Assembly: GCA_937925645.1 (NCBI GenBank)
Contig: CALAMB010000035.1
Location: forward strand, 1 to 51,772
DNA length: 51,772 nucleotides
DNA from: an uncultured Acidobacteriota bacterium
GTDB taxonomy: Bacteria; Acidobacteriota; JAAYUB01
Direction: 5' to 3'
The translations under genes were made by a program, and so were the position numbers. Every line of letters begins with the position of its first letter. Position 1 is the stretch's first letter. This document shows, piece by piece, positions 17,440-25,363 of the stretch. The notes beneath the pieces are model-generated. The model was not told where the DNA came from. It saw only the letters and a program-made list of their open reading frames with translations, and searched no databases.

Positions 17440-19215
17440 ATGGCGCCAACAGCCTCATCCGCTCCCCCTCCGCCCGCCTGGCCGCGCCACGCTCTGTGGA
17501 CAGGCGCCCTCCTGTTCGCCGCCGTCGCCTTGTCCGCCCTGCCCACCTGTTCCGGTTACGGAATCACCTGGGACGAGCCGATCTACCTGGAAGCCACCCG
17601 GCAGGTTCAAACCTGGCTCTCATTGCCGGCGGCCGACCGGTTCAACGCCCCGGCGATCGACCGATTCTGGCGGACGGATCCCCAGCGCAACGTGCACCCC
17701 GCGGGGATCAAATGGCTCTACCTGGCCGCCCGGCACAGCGTGTTCTGGGAATCGGATCCGTACATTCAGAACCGGGTGCTGACGGTTCTCCTCTTTGCGG
17801 CGGCTCTCGCGGTTTTCTGCCTGTGGATTGCCGCCGGCCGCCCCGTGCTGGCATGGACAACCGCGGCGCTCTTTCTGACCCTGCCCCGGTGTTTCGCCCA
17901 CGTCCACTTCGCCGCGACCGATAGTCCCATGACCGCTCTGCTGCTGCTGCTGGTTCCGGCACTGGACCGGGGACTGGCCCCCCGTTGGGCGTGGATCCCC
18001 GGCGTGCTGATCGGGTTGGCCGCATCCTTCAAGATTACGGCGGTGATATTATGCGCGCCGCTGCTGGCGCTCTTCCTGGCCTGCGCGTACACCGACTGGA
18101 AATCGTGCCTCGCCCGTTTCTGGATCGTGGTCCTGACCGCCGGCATCGTTTTCTACCTGCTGAACCCGGACTGGTGGCTCACGCCATGGGCGCGGCTGGG
18201 TGAGTTTGCCGGAGCCACGGCCAGCCGCCGCCAATGGGCGCCGTTCTCGCTGCTCTATTTCGGACAGTTGTACTCGTATCGCGGCCCGTTCCATTATCCG
18301 CTGGGCATCCTGCTGGTCACGACCCCGCTGATTCACCTGGGGCTGCTGGTCGCCGGCATGCTGCGACTGCGTCTGCGCCCGTTCCGCGCGTGTTGCCGCC
18401 ATTGGGCGATGGTCGTCGGCGGCGCGGCGCCCATCGTGCTGCTGATGGTTCCGTTCAGTCCGACCAATGACATGGAGCGCTACCTGCTGCCGGCCTATCC
18501 ATTCCTGGCCGCGATGATGGCCGTTGGGCTCCAGCCGCTGTGGGAACGATTCCGGCCTGTCGGCAAACCGAACGGGCCGGTGCTGCACCGAGTGGCGCTG
18601 GCGGTCATGCTGAGTCTGGCGGCCGGATGGACCGTCAGCCGCAGCGTGCGGAACCATCCGCGCGAACTCTGCTATTTCAACGAGTGGGTCGGCGGCGCCG
18701 CCGGCGGGCGACGCCTTGGATTCGAGGTCACCTACTGGTGGGAACCGCTCGACGATCGGGCGCTCGCATCGATCAACCGGATCTGCCGCGGGTCAACGGT
18801 TTTCTTCCCCATTGCGCCGACCGACCATTATTTTCGTCACATGCAACAGTCGGGACGGATTGCCTTCGTTCCCGTCGCCAACCTCGGTCAGGCGCGCCAT
18901 GCGCTCGTCTACGGCCGGCCGTTTGCAGAGTTTTGGGAATCGCGACTCCGCGATCAGCTCCAACAATCCGGCCACACGATGGCGCTCGCCTGGTCCTCGG
19001 AATGGCAGGGTGTTCCGCTACTGCGCCTCTGGACCATTCATCCGGCGAATTCCCGCTCGCCAACGGGCCGGAGTGCCGTCAACGGCCCGGTCCGACCGAA
19101 CGAAATTCCGACCCAACTGGTTGCCGGCGTGTGCCCGGATGCTATACACTCAGATGCGCCGGCGTCCGCGATCACGGGCGTCAACCGCATTCGGGCGATT
19201 GAGGAAAGTCGATGA
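17440..19215 (+). CDS. GT39/PMT-like membrane glycosyltransferase
   Basis: This 591-residue protein begins with an ATG one base after the previous stop. The first loop has SGYGITWDEPIYLEATRQV with the acidic pair expected in the PMT/ArnT-like group. It continues HPAGIKWLYL, then RCFAHVHFAATDSPM, with about 10-12 hydrophobic segments and a small C-terminal soluble part. The context of a GT39-like gene before and a polyprenyl-phosphate GT2 after (overlap ATGA) implies that the GT2 product is the sugar donor for this enzyme. A Pro/Ala-rich N-terminus precedes the first helix. The acceptor cannot be read from sequence. Confidence 0.8.
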   Translation: MAPTASSAPPPPAWPRHALWTGALLFAAVALSALPTCSGYGITWDEPIYLEATRQVQTWLSLPAADRFNAPAIDRFWRTDPQRNVHPAGIKWLYLAARHSVFWESDPYIQNRVLTVLLFAAALAVFCLWIAAGRPVLAWTTAALFLTLPRCFAHVHFAATDSPMTALLLLLVPALDRGLAPRWAWIPGVLIGLAASFKITAVILCAPLLALFLACAYTDWKSCLARFWIVVLTAGIVFYLLNPDWWLTPWARLGEFAGATASRRQWAPFSLLYFGQLYSYRGPFHYPLGILLVTTPLIHLGLLVAGMLRLRLRPFRACCRHWAMVVGGAAPIVLLMVPFSPTNDMERYLLPAYPFLAAMMAVGLQPLWERFRPVGKPNGPVLHRVALAVMLSLAAGWTVSRSVRNHPRELCYFNEWVGGAAGGRRLGFEVTYWWEPLDDRALASINRICRGSTVFFPIAPTDHYFRHMQQSGRIAFVPVANLGQARHALVYGRPFAEFWESRLRDQLQQSGHTMALAWSSEWQGVPLLRLWTIHPANSRSPTGRSAVNGPVRPNEIPTQLVAGVCPDAIHSDAPASAITGVNRIRAIEESR

Positions 19216-20183
19216 CCAAAACGGTGTCCTTCGTCCTCCCGTTCTACAACGAGGAGATCAATCTGCCGGTGTTGTGCGAGCGGCTGCTGGCGCTGTCGGC
19301 CCGTTGGCCCTACGCGACAGAACTCGTGTTTGTCAACGACGGCAGCACGGACGGCAGTCTCGCCTACCTGACGAGCCTGATCGCTGCGCACGGCAACATC
19401 CGGGTGGTGGACCTCTCGCGCAATTTCGGCCAGATGACGGCGGTGCACGCCGGCCTCCAGCATGCCGCCGGCGACGCGGTGATCATCATGGACACGGATT
19501 TGCAGGACCGTCCGGAAGCGGCGCTCGATCTCGTGGCGGAATGGGAGCGCGGCGCCGACGTCGTGTACGCGATCCGGGCCAAGCGAAAGGAATCGTTCGC
19601 CAAACGCATTCTGTTCCGGAGTTTTTACGCCGTCTTCCGCCGGCTGGCCGAGATTCCCATCCCCGAGGAGGCCGGCTTGTTCAGCCTGATGGACCGCCGG
19701 GTGGTGGATCTCCTCGTCGCGTTGCCCGAGCGGAACCGGTACATCCCGGGGCTGCGCGCCTGGGTCGGTTTCCGTCAGGTGGGCGTGACGGTGGAACGGG
19801 ACCGCCGGGGAGACAAGCTCCCCCGCCAATCGTTCATCGGATTGGTCAAGATGGCCTCGGACGCCATCTTTTCCTTCTCGCGGGTGCCGTTGCGGATCGC
19901 CACGACGCTGGGCATCGTGGCGGTGTCGCTGGCGGTCGTGGCCGCCGCGCTCGTCCTGTACATGCGATTCGTCTCCCATCTGGCCATCCCCGGCTGGGCC
20001 TCGACCCTCATCAGCATCTTCTTCCTGGGCGCGGTCCAGTTGATTTGCCTGGGAATTTTAGGCGAGTACCTGGGTCGGATCTACGAGGAGGTCAAGCGCC
20101 GGCCGCATTACGTGGTCCGGCAGGTGCTGGGACGCCCGCCCGGCAAGGCCGCGGCCACAGAATCATCGCCAGAACCACTATAA
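19212..20183 (+). CDS. Polyprenyl-phosphate glycosyltransferase, family GT2 (DPM1/GtrB-like)
   Basis: This 323-residue protein has the GT2 catalytic domain: VLPFYNEEINLPVL, ELVFVNDGSTDGS, the metal-binding IIMDTDLQDRPE, and the diagnostic ALPERNRYIPGLRAWVGF. Two C-terminal membrane helices follow (about 232-255 and 270-290) with EYLGRIYEEVKRRPHY. These enzymes move a sugar from a nucleotide donor to undecaprenyl phosphate on the inner leaflet. Its start overlaps the preceding GT39-like stop by four bases, so it likely supplies that enzyme. Its last 92 bases are read on the other strand as the end of the second YfhO gene. Confidence 0.92.
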   Translation: MTKTVSFVLPFYNEEINLPVLCERLLALSARWPYATELVFVNDGSTDGSLAYLTSLIAAHGNIRVVDLSRNFGQMTAVHAGLQHAAGDAVIIMDTDLQDRPEAALDLVAEWERGADVVYAIRAKRKESFAKRILFRSFYAVFRRLAEIPIPEEAGLFSLMDRRVVDLLVALPERNRYIPGLRAWVGFRQVGVTVERDRRGDKLPRQSFIGLVKMASDAIFSFSRVPLRIATTLGIVAVSLAVVAAALVLYMRFVSHLAIPGWASTLISIFFLGAVQLICLGILGEYLGRIYEEVKRRPHYVVRQVLGRPPGKAAATESSPEPL

Positions 20184-22440
20184 GCCCCGCCGCGGCCACG
20201 AGCCGCGACACCGCCCCACCCGCCGGTTCATAGCGCATCTCCAGTTGATGCGTTCCGGCCGGAACCGTGACCGCCCGAAACAGGTAATCGGCCCGATGGA
20301 TCGGCACCTCACGGTCGTCCAGCCGGGCTTTCCAGCCGGGATACCATGCGTCCCGGACCACCAGTAAGCCGTCCGCCGCCAGCGACAGATTCAGTCGGAT
20401 GACGCCGCCGGATTCCGAGACATGCTCGATCCGCCCGGTCGCCGCGTCGTCAGTTTCCCGGCTCGGGGGAACCGGGCCGGCCGCTTCGATATCGGGCGGC
20501 GACGGGCCTTCCGCAGCCAGATCACCGGCGCTCACGGGTGTCGCGCGCGCCGGCCGCCACGCGGACCATATTTGGAATCGTCCGCGGCCGCCGGTCACCT
20601 GGTACAGTCCGTAGCGGTGGCTGGACCCGGTGGGAAAGACGCCCGTCAGGCGGAGCGCTTCATGCTCAATCTTTCTCGGACTGATGTACCAGCCCACTCC
20701 CAGGCGCTGCATCAGCCGGATCCGCTGGATCAGCTCCGCCTGGTCAAACCACCGGCGCATCTGGATCTGGCCGACGCCTTCCAGGCGGTCCTGGGCATCG
20801 TTGAACGCGTAATACCCGCCGGACGTGAACCCGGAATAGGCGTAACCGGCCAGACGATAACAGCTCGAAATCCAGATGTCGCTGTCCGTGGAGCCGGAGT
20901 AGCGGATATCGGCGGGCGGGGCGTCCACGGCGAGCCGCGTTGTCGCCAGATCGATCCGTTGGGCGCGGATCGCTTCGAGCACGGGCACCGGCTCGGTGAA
21001 ATGTCGTCGATCGGCGACCGGTATCGCGAAACGGTTGCCGGCGGCCAGTTCCGCCAGCAACCCGGCGCAGATCGCCGCGGTCCGCCAATGCGCCGGCAAA
21101 CGAAGTCGCCTCGGCTCGGCGGCCAGCAAAACCGCCGCGGTTATCCCCGCCGCCAGCAGCGGCATAACCAGAAGTGACGACAGGCCGCCTCCGGGAATCC
21201 ACGCGCCGGCGGCCAGCACGGCGATGATCGCGCCCCCCAGACCGATCCGTTCCGCCCGACCCCGCACCGGCAGGCCGTCGCGGCGATACACCCGTTCCAG
21301 TCCGGCCACCGCCGCCACCAGGAACGCGCCCGCGGCGAAGAAGGCGAACTTCTCCGTGTAACGTCCCCAGCCCAGCAGCGGCACGGCGCCGATCAGCGGG
21401 CTGAAACCCGGCAGCCACGGACCAGCGGCCGCGAGCAGAAACACCGTCCCGCTGCCGCAGGCCCAGGCCGCCATGCGCCGCCGGGCACCGCCCAGGCCCA
21501 GCACGATCAGGAGCAGCGACGTCAACCCCATGAACAGGGACACCAGATACGGCTGGCGTCCGTCGGTGTAGCGCCCGCCGGCGAAAGCCGGTGAAATACC
21601 GGAGGTCAGGCCGAAGGGGTTGGGAATCCACAGTCCGATGAAACGGGCGGGATGCAGACTGTAAAGCGAATCTCCGGCGTCGGACGCCTGCACCCGGGGT
21701 GTCTGGCCCAGCAGCCGGAATCCTTCCAGCGTCACCGGCAAGGTCAAGGCCGCGGCCGCAATCAGAGCCAGCAGCAGGTGACCGACGGTGTGACCGAGGC
21801 CCCGCCGATCCCGCAGATGCCCACAGTGCGCGATGGTCCGACCGGCCGCCACCGCCGCCAGACCGACGGCCATGAGGGGCTCGAACACGGTCCCCACCCC
21901 GGCGCCAGCCAGGGCGAGACCGGCCGCCGCCCGCCGGCCGCCCCCCTGCAGCAGCCACTCCAGGGCCAGGAGCAGAGCCGGCGCCAGCGCGATGTACGGC
22001 ACCAGGTTGAGCACGCAATGCAAGGACAGAACAACACCGCTCAGCGCGTACGCGATGCCGGCGGCGACCGCCACGGGTCCCGAGATGTCCCACCGCCGGA
22101 CCAGCCGGCCGAAGGCGAATCCTCCCAGCAACAGGTGGCCGAGGATGAACACGTTCATAGCCGTCAGCGGATCCAGAACAGCCCGGATCCATGCCGGGGG
22201 GTACCACAGCAGATAGTTGGGATTCCCGCTGATGTTCTGTCCGAAGTTGTTCTGCGCGTTCCAGAAGGGAACCTGCCCCGCCCTGAGCTCGGCCGCCGTG
22301 ACCGCCCAAAGCGGATAATGGAAATTGAACAGGTCCCGTTCGTACAGCGTCTGGCCGCCGAAAAGCACCGGCGCGAACAAGACGGCCGCCAGCGCCGCGA
22401 TCGCACTCGCCAGCAGAACCAGACGGAGTCCCGGGCGCAC
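20092..22440 (-). CDS. YfhO-family multispanning membrane protein, second copy
   Basis: This 782-residue relative of the protein at 10936-13329 shares LFGGQTLYERDLFNFHYPLW, PFWNAQNNFGQNISGNPNYL and LSLHCVLNLVPYIALAP. It has the same topology: many hydrophobic segments, a soluble C-terminal beta domain (LLVVRDAWYPGWKARLD) and a final helix. The start is a GTG. The two copies are also similar at DNA level around the LHCVLNLVPY region. The last ~30 residues are encoded opposite the end of the GT2 gene and look composition-driven (Pro/Ala/Gly), so the C-terminus may be a stop-loss extension. It probably handles the same lipid-linked sugar pool. Confidence 0.85.
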   Translation of the reverse strand: MRPGLRLVLLASAIAALAAVLFAPVLFGGQTLYERDLFNFHYPLWAVTAAELRAGQVPFWNAQNNFGQNISGNPNYLLWYPPAWIRAVLDPLTAMNVFILGHLLLGGFAFGRLVRRWDISGPVAVAAGIAYALSGVVLSLHCVLNLVPYIALAPALLLALEWLLQGGGRRAAAGLALAGAGVGTVFEPLMAVGLAAVAAGRTIAHCGHLRDRRGLGHTVGHLLLALIAAAALTLPVTLEGFRLLGQTPRVQASDAGDSLYSLHPARFIGLWIPNPFGLTSGISPAFAGGRYTDGRQPYLVSLFMGLTSLLLIVLGLGGARRRMAAWACGSGTVFLLAAAGPWLPGFSPLIGAVPLLGWGRYTEKFAFFAAGAFLVAAVAGLERVYRRDGLPVRGRAERIGLGGAIIAVLAAGAWIPGGGLSSLLVMPLLAAGITAAVLLAAEPRRLRLPAHWRTAAICAGLLAELAAGNRFAIPVADRRHFTEPVPVLEAIRAQRIDLATTRLAVDAPPADIRYSGSTDSDIWISSCYRLAGYAYSGFTSGGYYAFNDAQDRLEGVGQIQMRRWFDQAELIQRIRLMQRLGVGWYISPRKIEHEALRLTGVFPTGSSHRYGLYQVTGGRGRFQIWSAWRPARATPVSAGDLAAEGPSPPDIEAAGPVPPSRETDDAATGRIEHVSESGGVIRLNLSLAADGLLVVRDAWYPGWKARLDDREVPIHRADYLFRAVTVPAGTHQLEMRYEPAGGAVSRLVAAAGLIVVLAMILWPRPCRAGVPAPAGPRNAAGA

Positions 22441-22454
22441 GGCGATGAACCTCC

Positions 22455-22483
22455 TTGATCTAACTGAAGAGTTACATTATAGT
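22455..22483 (+). promoter_or_regulatory. Promoter upstream of ispD
   Basis: TTGATC (22455-22460), a 17-base spacer and TATAGT (22478-22483), followed within about 10 bases by a strong GGAGGG ribosome site. This gives a very short leader to the ATG at 22504. Confidence 0.55.
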
Positions 22484-22503
22484 TTCGGCCCAGGAGGGAT
22501 GCA

Positions 22504-23208
22504 ATGCGCTTTGCGGCGGCGATCCTGGCCGGCGGCGTCGGACGCCGAATGGACCAGACGGTTCCGAAGCAGTTCATCGAGCTCAACGGCCGTCCCCTCA
22601 TCACCTGGACGCTCCGGCCGTTCCTTGTCGTGGGATTGTATCGGCCGGTTGTGGTGGCCATCCACCCGGACTGGCTCGAGCACCTGCGCCGGATACTGGC
22701 GGCCCAGGGTTGGGAGCGGACGGTGGAGGTGCTGCCCGGCGGCGCCACCCGCCAGGAGTCGGCCTACCGCGTGATTCAAGCACTGGACGGCGCCCTGGCG
22801 CCCACCGACCGGCTGCTCATCCACGACGCGGCCCGCTGCCTGGTGACGCCGGACCTGCTGGACCGCTGCCGCGCCGCGCTCACGGAGCATGCGGCCGTGA
22901 CCGCCGCCGTCCCCACCGTGGACACCATCGCCCGCGTCGAGGACGGCCGCCTGGCCGAAATACCGCCGCGTCACACCCTCCATCAGGTGCAGACACCCCA
23001 GGGATTCGCCTTCGATCTCATCCGCGAGGCCCATCTCGCGGCGATCCGTGACGGCATCTCCGACGCGTCCGATGATGCCGGACTCGTGCTGCGGCTGGGG
23101 CGGGCGGTTCGGATCGTTCCCGGCGACTCCGCCAACATCAAGGTGTCCAAACCCGCTGACCTCACGCTGGCGGCCGCCCTCCTCGGCGAAGCCGGCCCGG
23201 CGCGCTGA
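22504..23208 (+). CDS. ispD: 2-C-methyl-D-erythritol 4-phosphate cytidylyltransferase
   Basis: This 234-residue enzyme couples CTP to MEP in the non-mevalonate isoprenoid pathway. The nucleotide-binding loop is LAGGVGRRM with PKQF and LNGRPLI. It continues PGGATRQESA, LLIHDAARC, QVQTPQGFAF and the C-terminal SDDAGLVL and GDSANIKVSKPADL. Length and motif order are those of IspD; TarI-like cytidylyltransferases are an alternative but less likely. The ATG follows GGAGGG. Its place beside polyprenyl-phosphate glycosyltransferases is suggestive, since IspD feeds undecaprenyl carrier synthesis, but this may be chance. Confidence 0.88.
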   Translation: MRFAAAILAGGVGRRMDQTVPKQFIELNGRPLITWTLRPFLVVGLYRPVVVAIHPDWLEHLRRILAAQGWERTVEVLPGGATRQESAYRVIQALDGALAPTDRLLIHDAARCLVTPDLLDRCRAALTEHAAVTAAVPTVDTIARVEDGRLAEIPPRHTLHQVQTPQGFAFDLIREAHLAAIRDGISDASDDAGLVLRLGRAVRIVPGDSANIKVSKPADLTLAAALLGEAGPAR

Positions 23209-23224
23209 TATCGCAAGAATTGCT

Positions 23225-23253
23225 TTGGCGCCTCATCGCCGCTGGGGTAAAAT
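23225..23253 (+). promoter_or_regulatory. Candidate promoter for the coiled-coil gene
   Basis: TTGGCG (23225-23230), a 17-base spacer and TAAAAT (23248-23253), about 50 bases before the ATG at 23307. Confidence 0.35.
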
Positions 23254-23306
23254 ACATTCATTGCCAACGGTTCACGGTCCGGCAACCGGCTGAACAACCA
23301 AACCTC

Positions 23307-24164
23307 ATGAACAGCGAATTCCCCAACCCCCAACCGAAAGTCGCCGCCTACTTCACGCCGGACTGCTTTGCCTACTCGGCGGGCACGGAACTGCAGGCCC
23401 GGCTCTTCGGCGAATTCCATTTCGACACCTATCACGTGCGCTCCCAGACCAAGCTGTCCGGCATCATCCGCGTGTCGCTGCCGCTGATCGAACTGGGCGC
23501 CGACGACCTCTGGCTGCCGGAGATGATCCGGCCGGTGGACCCGGCCACGCTGGTTGACACGCCACCAGACGCGGTGACGCTCCGGGACTCCGAAAGCCGG
23601 CTGTTTCGTGAACACCACGCGATGTTCAAGGACAAGGTGATCGAGACCATCCTGAGATATCACCGGATCCGCCTGCTCCATCATCCCACCCTGAAGCTCT
23701 TCTCCGAAATCGGCGAGTCGCGGAACGAGTTCGAGGCCCGCTGCCTGGACATCCTGCACCGCGAGGTCCAGGAGGAGCTCCGCGAGCTGCAGCACCGCTA
23801 CGAACGGATGATGGACGGCATCATCCAGAAATCGGGCTTGAACTACATGCAGTCCATCAACGAGGATCCGACCACCGACCGCATCATGTCCGGCCAGAAA
23901 CAAATGATTTTTTCAACCCGGGACGGACTGACCCGGATCTTCCAGGACCTCCGGGATCTGCCCGACCATCCTCCGGCCGACCGGGCGCCCAGCAACGACG
24001 TCGAGGATTCGCTGGCCAGCCTGTACCAGCAGAGCTGGGCGGACGCCAAGTCCGTAGCCGACCGCCTGAAACAGCAGATCAGCCTCATCGAGGAGTACGC
24101 CTTCCATCTTCAGTATGGCGACATCGCCATGGTCCAGCTCGCCCTGCTCTGGGAACCGGTCTGA
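23307..24164 (+). CDS. Conserved-looking cytosolic protein of unknown function, coiled coil
   Basis: This 285-residue protein has no signal peptide or membrane segment. The N-terminal ~100 residues look globular (AAYFTPDCFAYSAGTELQAR). A long charged helix follows, from about 130 to 180, with ESRNEFEARCLDILHREVQE and ELRELQHRYERMM. That helix recalls the coiled-coil arms found in some HerA-like ATPases, but no ATPase motif is present. A second helical pair ends the protein. I do not recognise a family. It starts with an ATG well inside a longer TTG-initiated frame; the longer version adds no conserved-looking sequence. It lies between ispD and a radical SAM gene on the same strand. Confidence 0.6.
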   Translation: MNSEFPNPQPKVAAYFTPDCFAYSAGTELQARLFGEFHFDTYHVRSQTKLSGIIRVSLPLIELGADDLWLPEMIRPVDPATLVDTPPDAVTLRDSESRLFREHHAMFKDKVIETILRYHRIRLLHHPTLKLFSEIGESRNEFEARCLDILHREVQEELRELQHRYERMMDGIIQKSGLNYMQSINEDPTTDRIMSGQKQMIFSTRDGLTRIFQDLRDLPDHPPADRAPSNDVEDSLASLYQQSWADAKSVADRLKQQISLIEEYAFHLQYGDIAMVQLALLWEPV

Positions 24165-24214
24165 CCGGGGCTGACCGCCGCGACCGGAACGCCGATCACG
24201 CATCAAAAGCACCC

Positions 24215-25255
24215 ATGTCCGTATCCAGAATTCAACGCACCGCGCACCGACTGAGCCTGCTGCGGAGCTATCTCCGCCGCCGGACCGTGTGTCCGGGGCT
24301 GCCGGTGACCGCGATCATCTCCAGCACATCCCGCTGCAATCTGCAATGTCCTATGTGCCCGCGGGCCATCACCGAGTTCGGCAACGCCGACATCGACTTT
24401 GAACTGTTCCGTCAGATCATCGACGAAGGCTGCCGGCATTTCGAGTTCGCCGTGCTTCAAGGCGCCGGCGAGCCGCTGCTCAACCGGGAGATCGTCCGCA
24501 TGGTCCGCTATTGCAAGGAGCACGGCATCCGGGCCGGTTTTTCCACCAACGCCACCCTCCTGCGGGGCGACCGGATCGACGAGCTGCTGCAGGCCGGCCT
24601 CGATTACATCATCATGGCTTTCGACGGCGCCACGCCCGAAGTGTACGAACGGTACCGGAGCGGCGCCCGCTTTGACGAAACCCGTCACAACATCCTGGAG
24701 TTCCTCCGGCGGAAACGAGAGCTACGGAGCCCCATCCACGTCACCGTGCAGATGGTGCGTTTGCCGGAAAACACCGCCCAGATCCCGCAGTTCCGCAAGA
24801 TGTGGCGCCTCCCCGGCGTGGATCAGGTCCGCATCAAGGAAGACGAGATCGGCGTCGAGAACGTCTGCCTGCCCGCGACGCCGACGGCCGCCCAGGCTAA
24901 AAACCCCTGCCACTACCTGTGGCAGGGGCCCATTTACATCGAGGAAACCGGCAACGTGTTCCCCTGCTGCCACGCCTGGACCGGACAACCGCTGGGCAAC
25001 GTCCGGGAGGAGCCGCTGGAGCGGATCTGGAACAACGCCCGCATGCGGGCCATGCGGACCGCCCACATCCGGGGCGACGCCAGCGCCTTCCCCGAGTGCG
25101 TCCAATGCATGGCGGCCCGGCCACGCCTGCCGCTCATCATCGGCAGCTTCCTCGTCGACATGTTCAGCGTGCGAAAAATCATCCCCGTCATCGAGCGGCT
25201 CAATCTGCTGTGCCGCTTCGGGCTTTTCGAGAAGCGTGACAAAACCGGCCGTTGA
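24215..25255 (+). CDS. Radical SAM protein with SPASM-type C-terminus
   Basis: This 346-residue enzyme has the radical SAM cluster motif SRCNLQCPMCPR near residues 36-47, and AdoMet-site sequence VLQGAGEPLLN and GFSTNATLL. The C-terminal part has NPCHYLWQGPIYIEETGNV, FPCCHAW, then LGNVREEPLERIWNN and FPECVQCM, which look like ligands for an auxiliary Fe-S cluster of the SPASM/twitch type. Such enzymes modify peptides or small molecules by radical chemistry. No peptide precursor gene was found nearby, and the glycosylation genes upstream hint at a carbohydrate or lipid substrate. The substrate is unknown. Confidence 0.85.
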   Translation: MSVSRIQRTAHRLSLLRSYLRRRTVCPGLPVTAIISSTSRCNLQCPMCPRAITEFGNADIDFELFRQIIDEGCRHFEFAVLQGAGEPLLNREIVRMVRYCKEHGIRAGFSTNATLLRGDRIDELLQAGLDYIIMAFDGATPEVYERYRSGARFDETRHNILEFLRRKRELRSPIHVTVQMVRLPENTAQIPQFRKMWRLPGVDQVRIKEDEIGVENVCLPATPTAAQAKNPCHYLWQGPIYIEETGNVFPCCHAWTGQPLGNVREEPLERIWNNARMRAMRTAHIRGDASAFPECVQCMAARPRLPLIIGSFLVDMFSVRKIIPVIERLNLLCRFGLFEKRDKTGR

Positions 25256-25363
25256 CGGAGGCGATTTGAGGCCGGGCCGATCCGCCCGCGCCATGCAGCC
25301 ACGCTCAAACGCAACATCTGCGAACTATCCGCTGCGGATGCGATTGGGTGAAATCCGAGCCGA

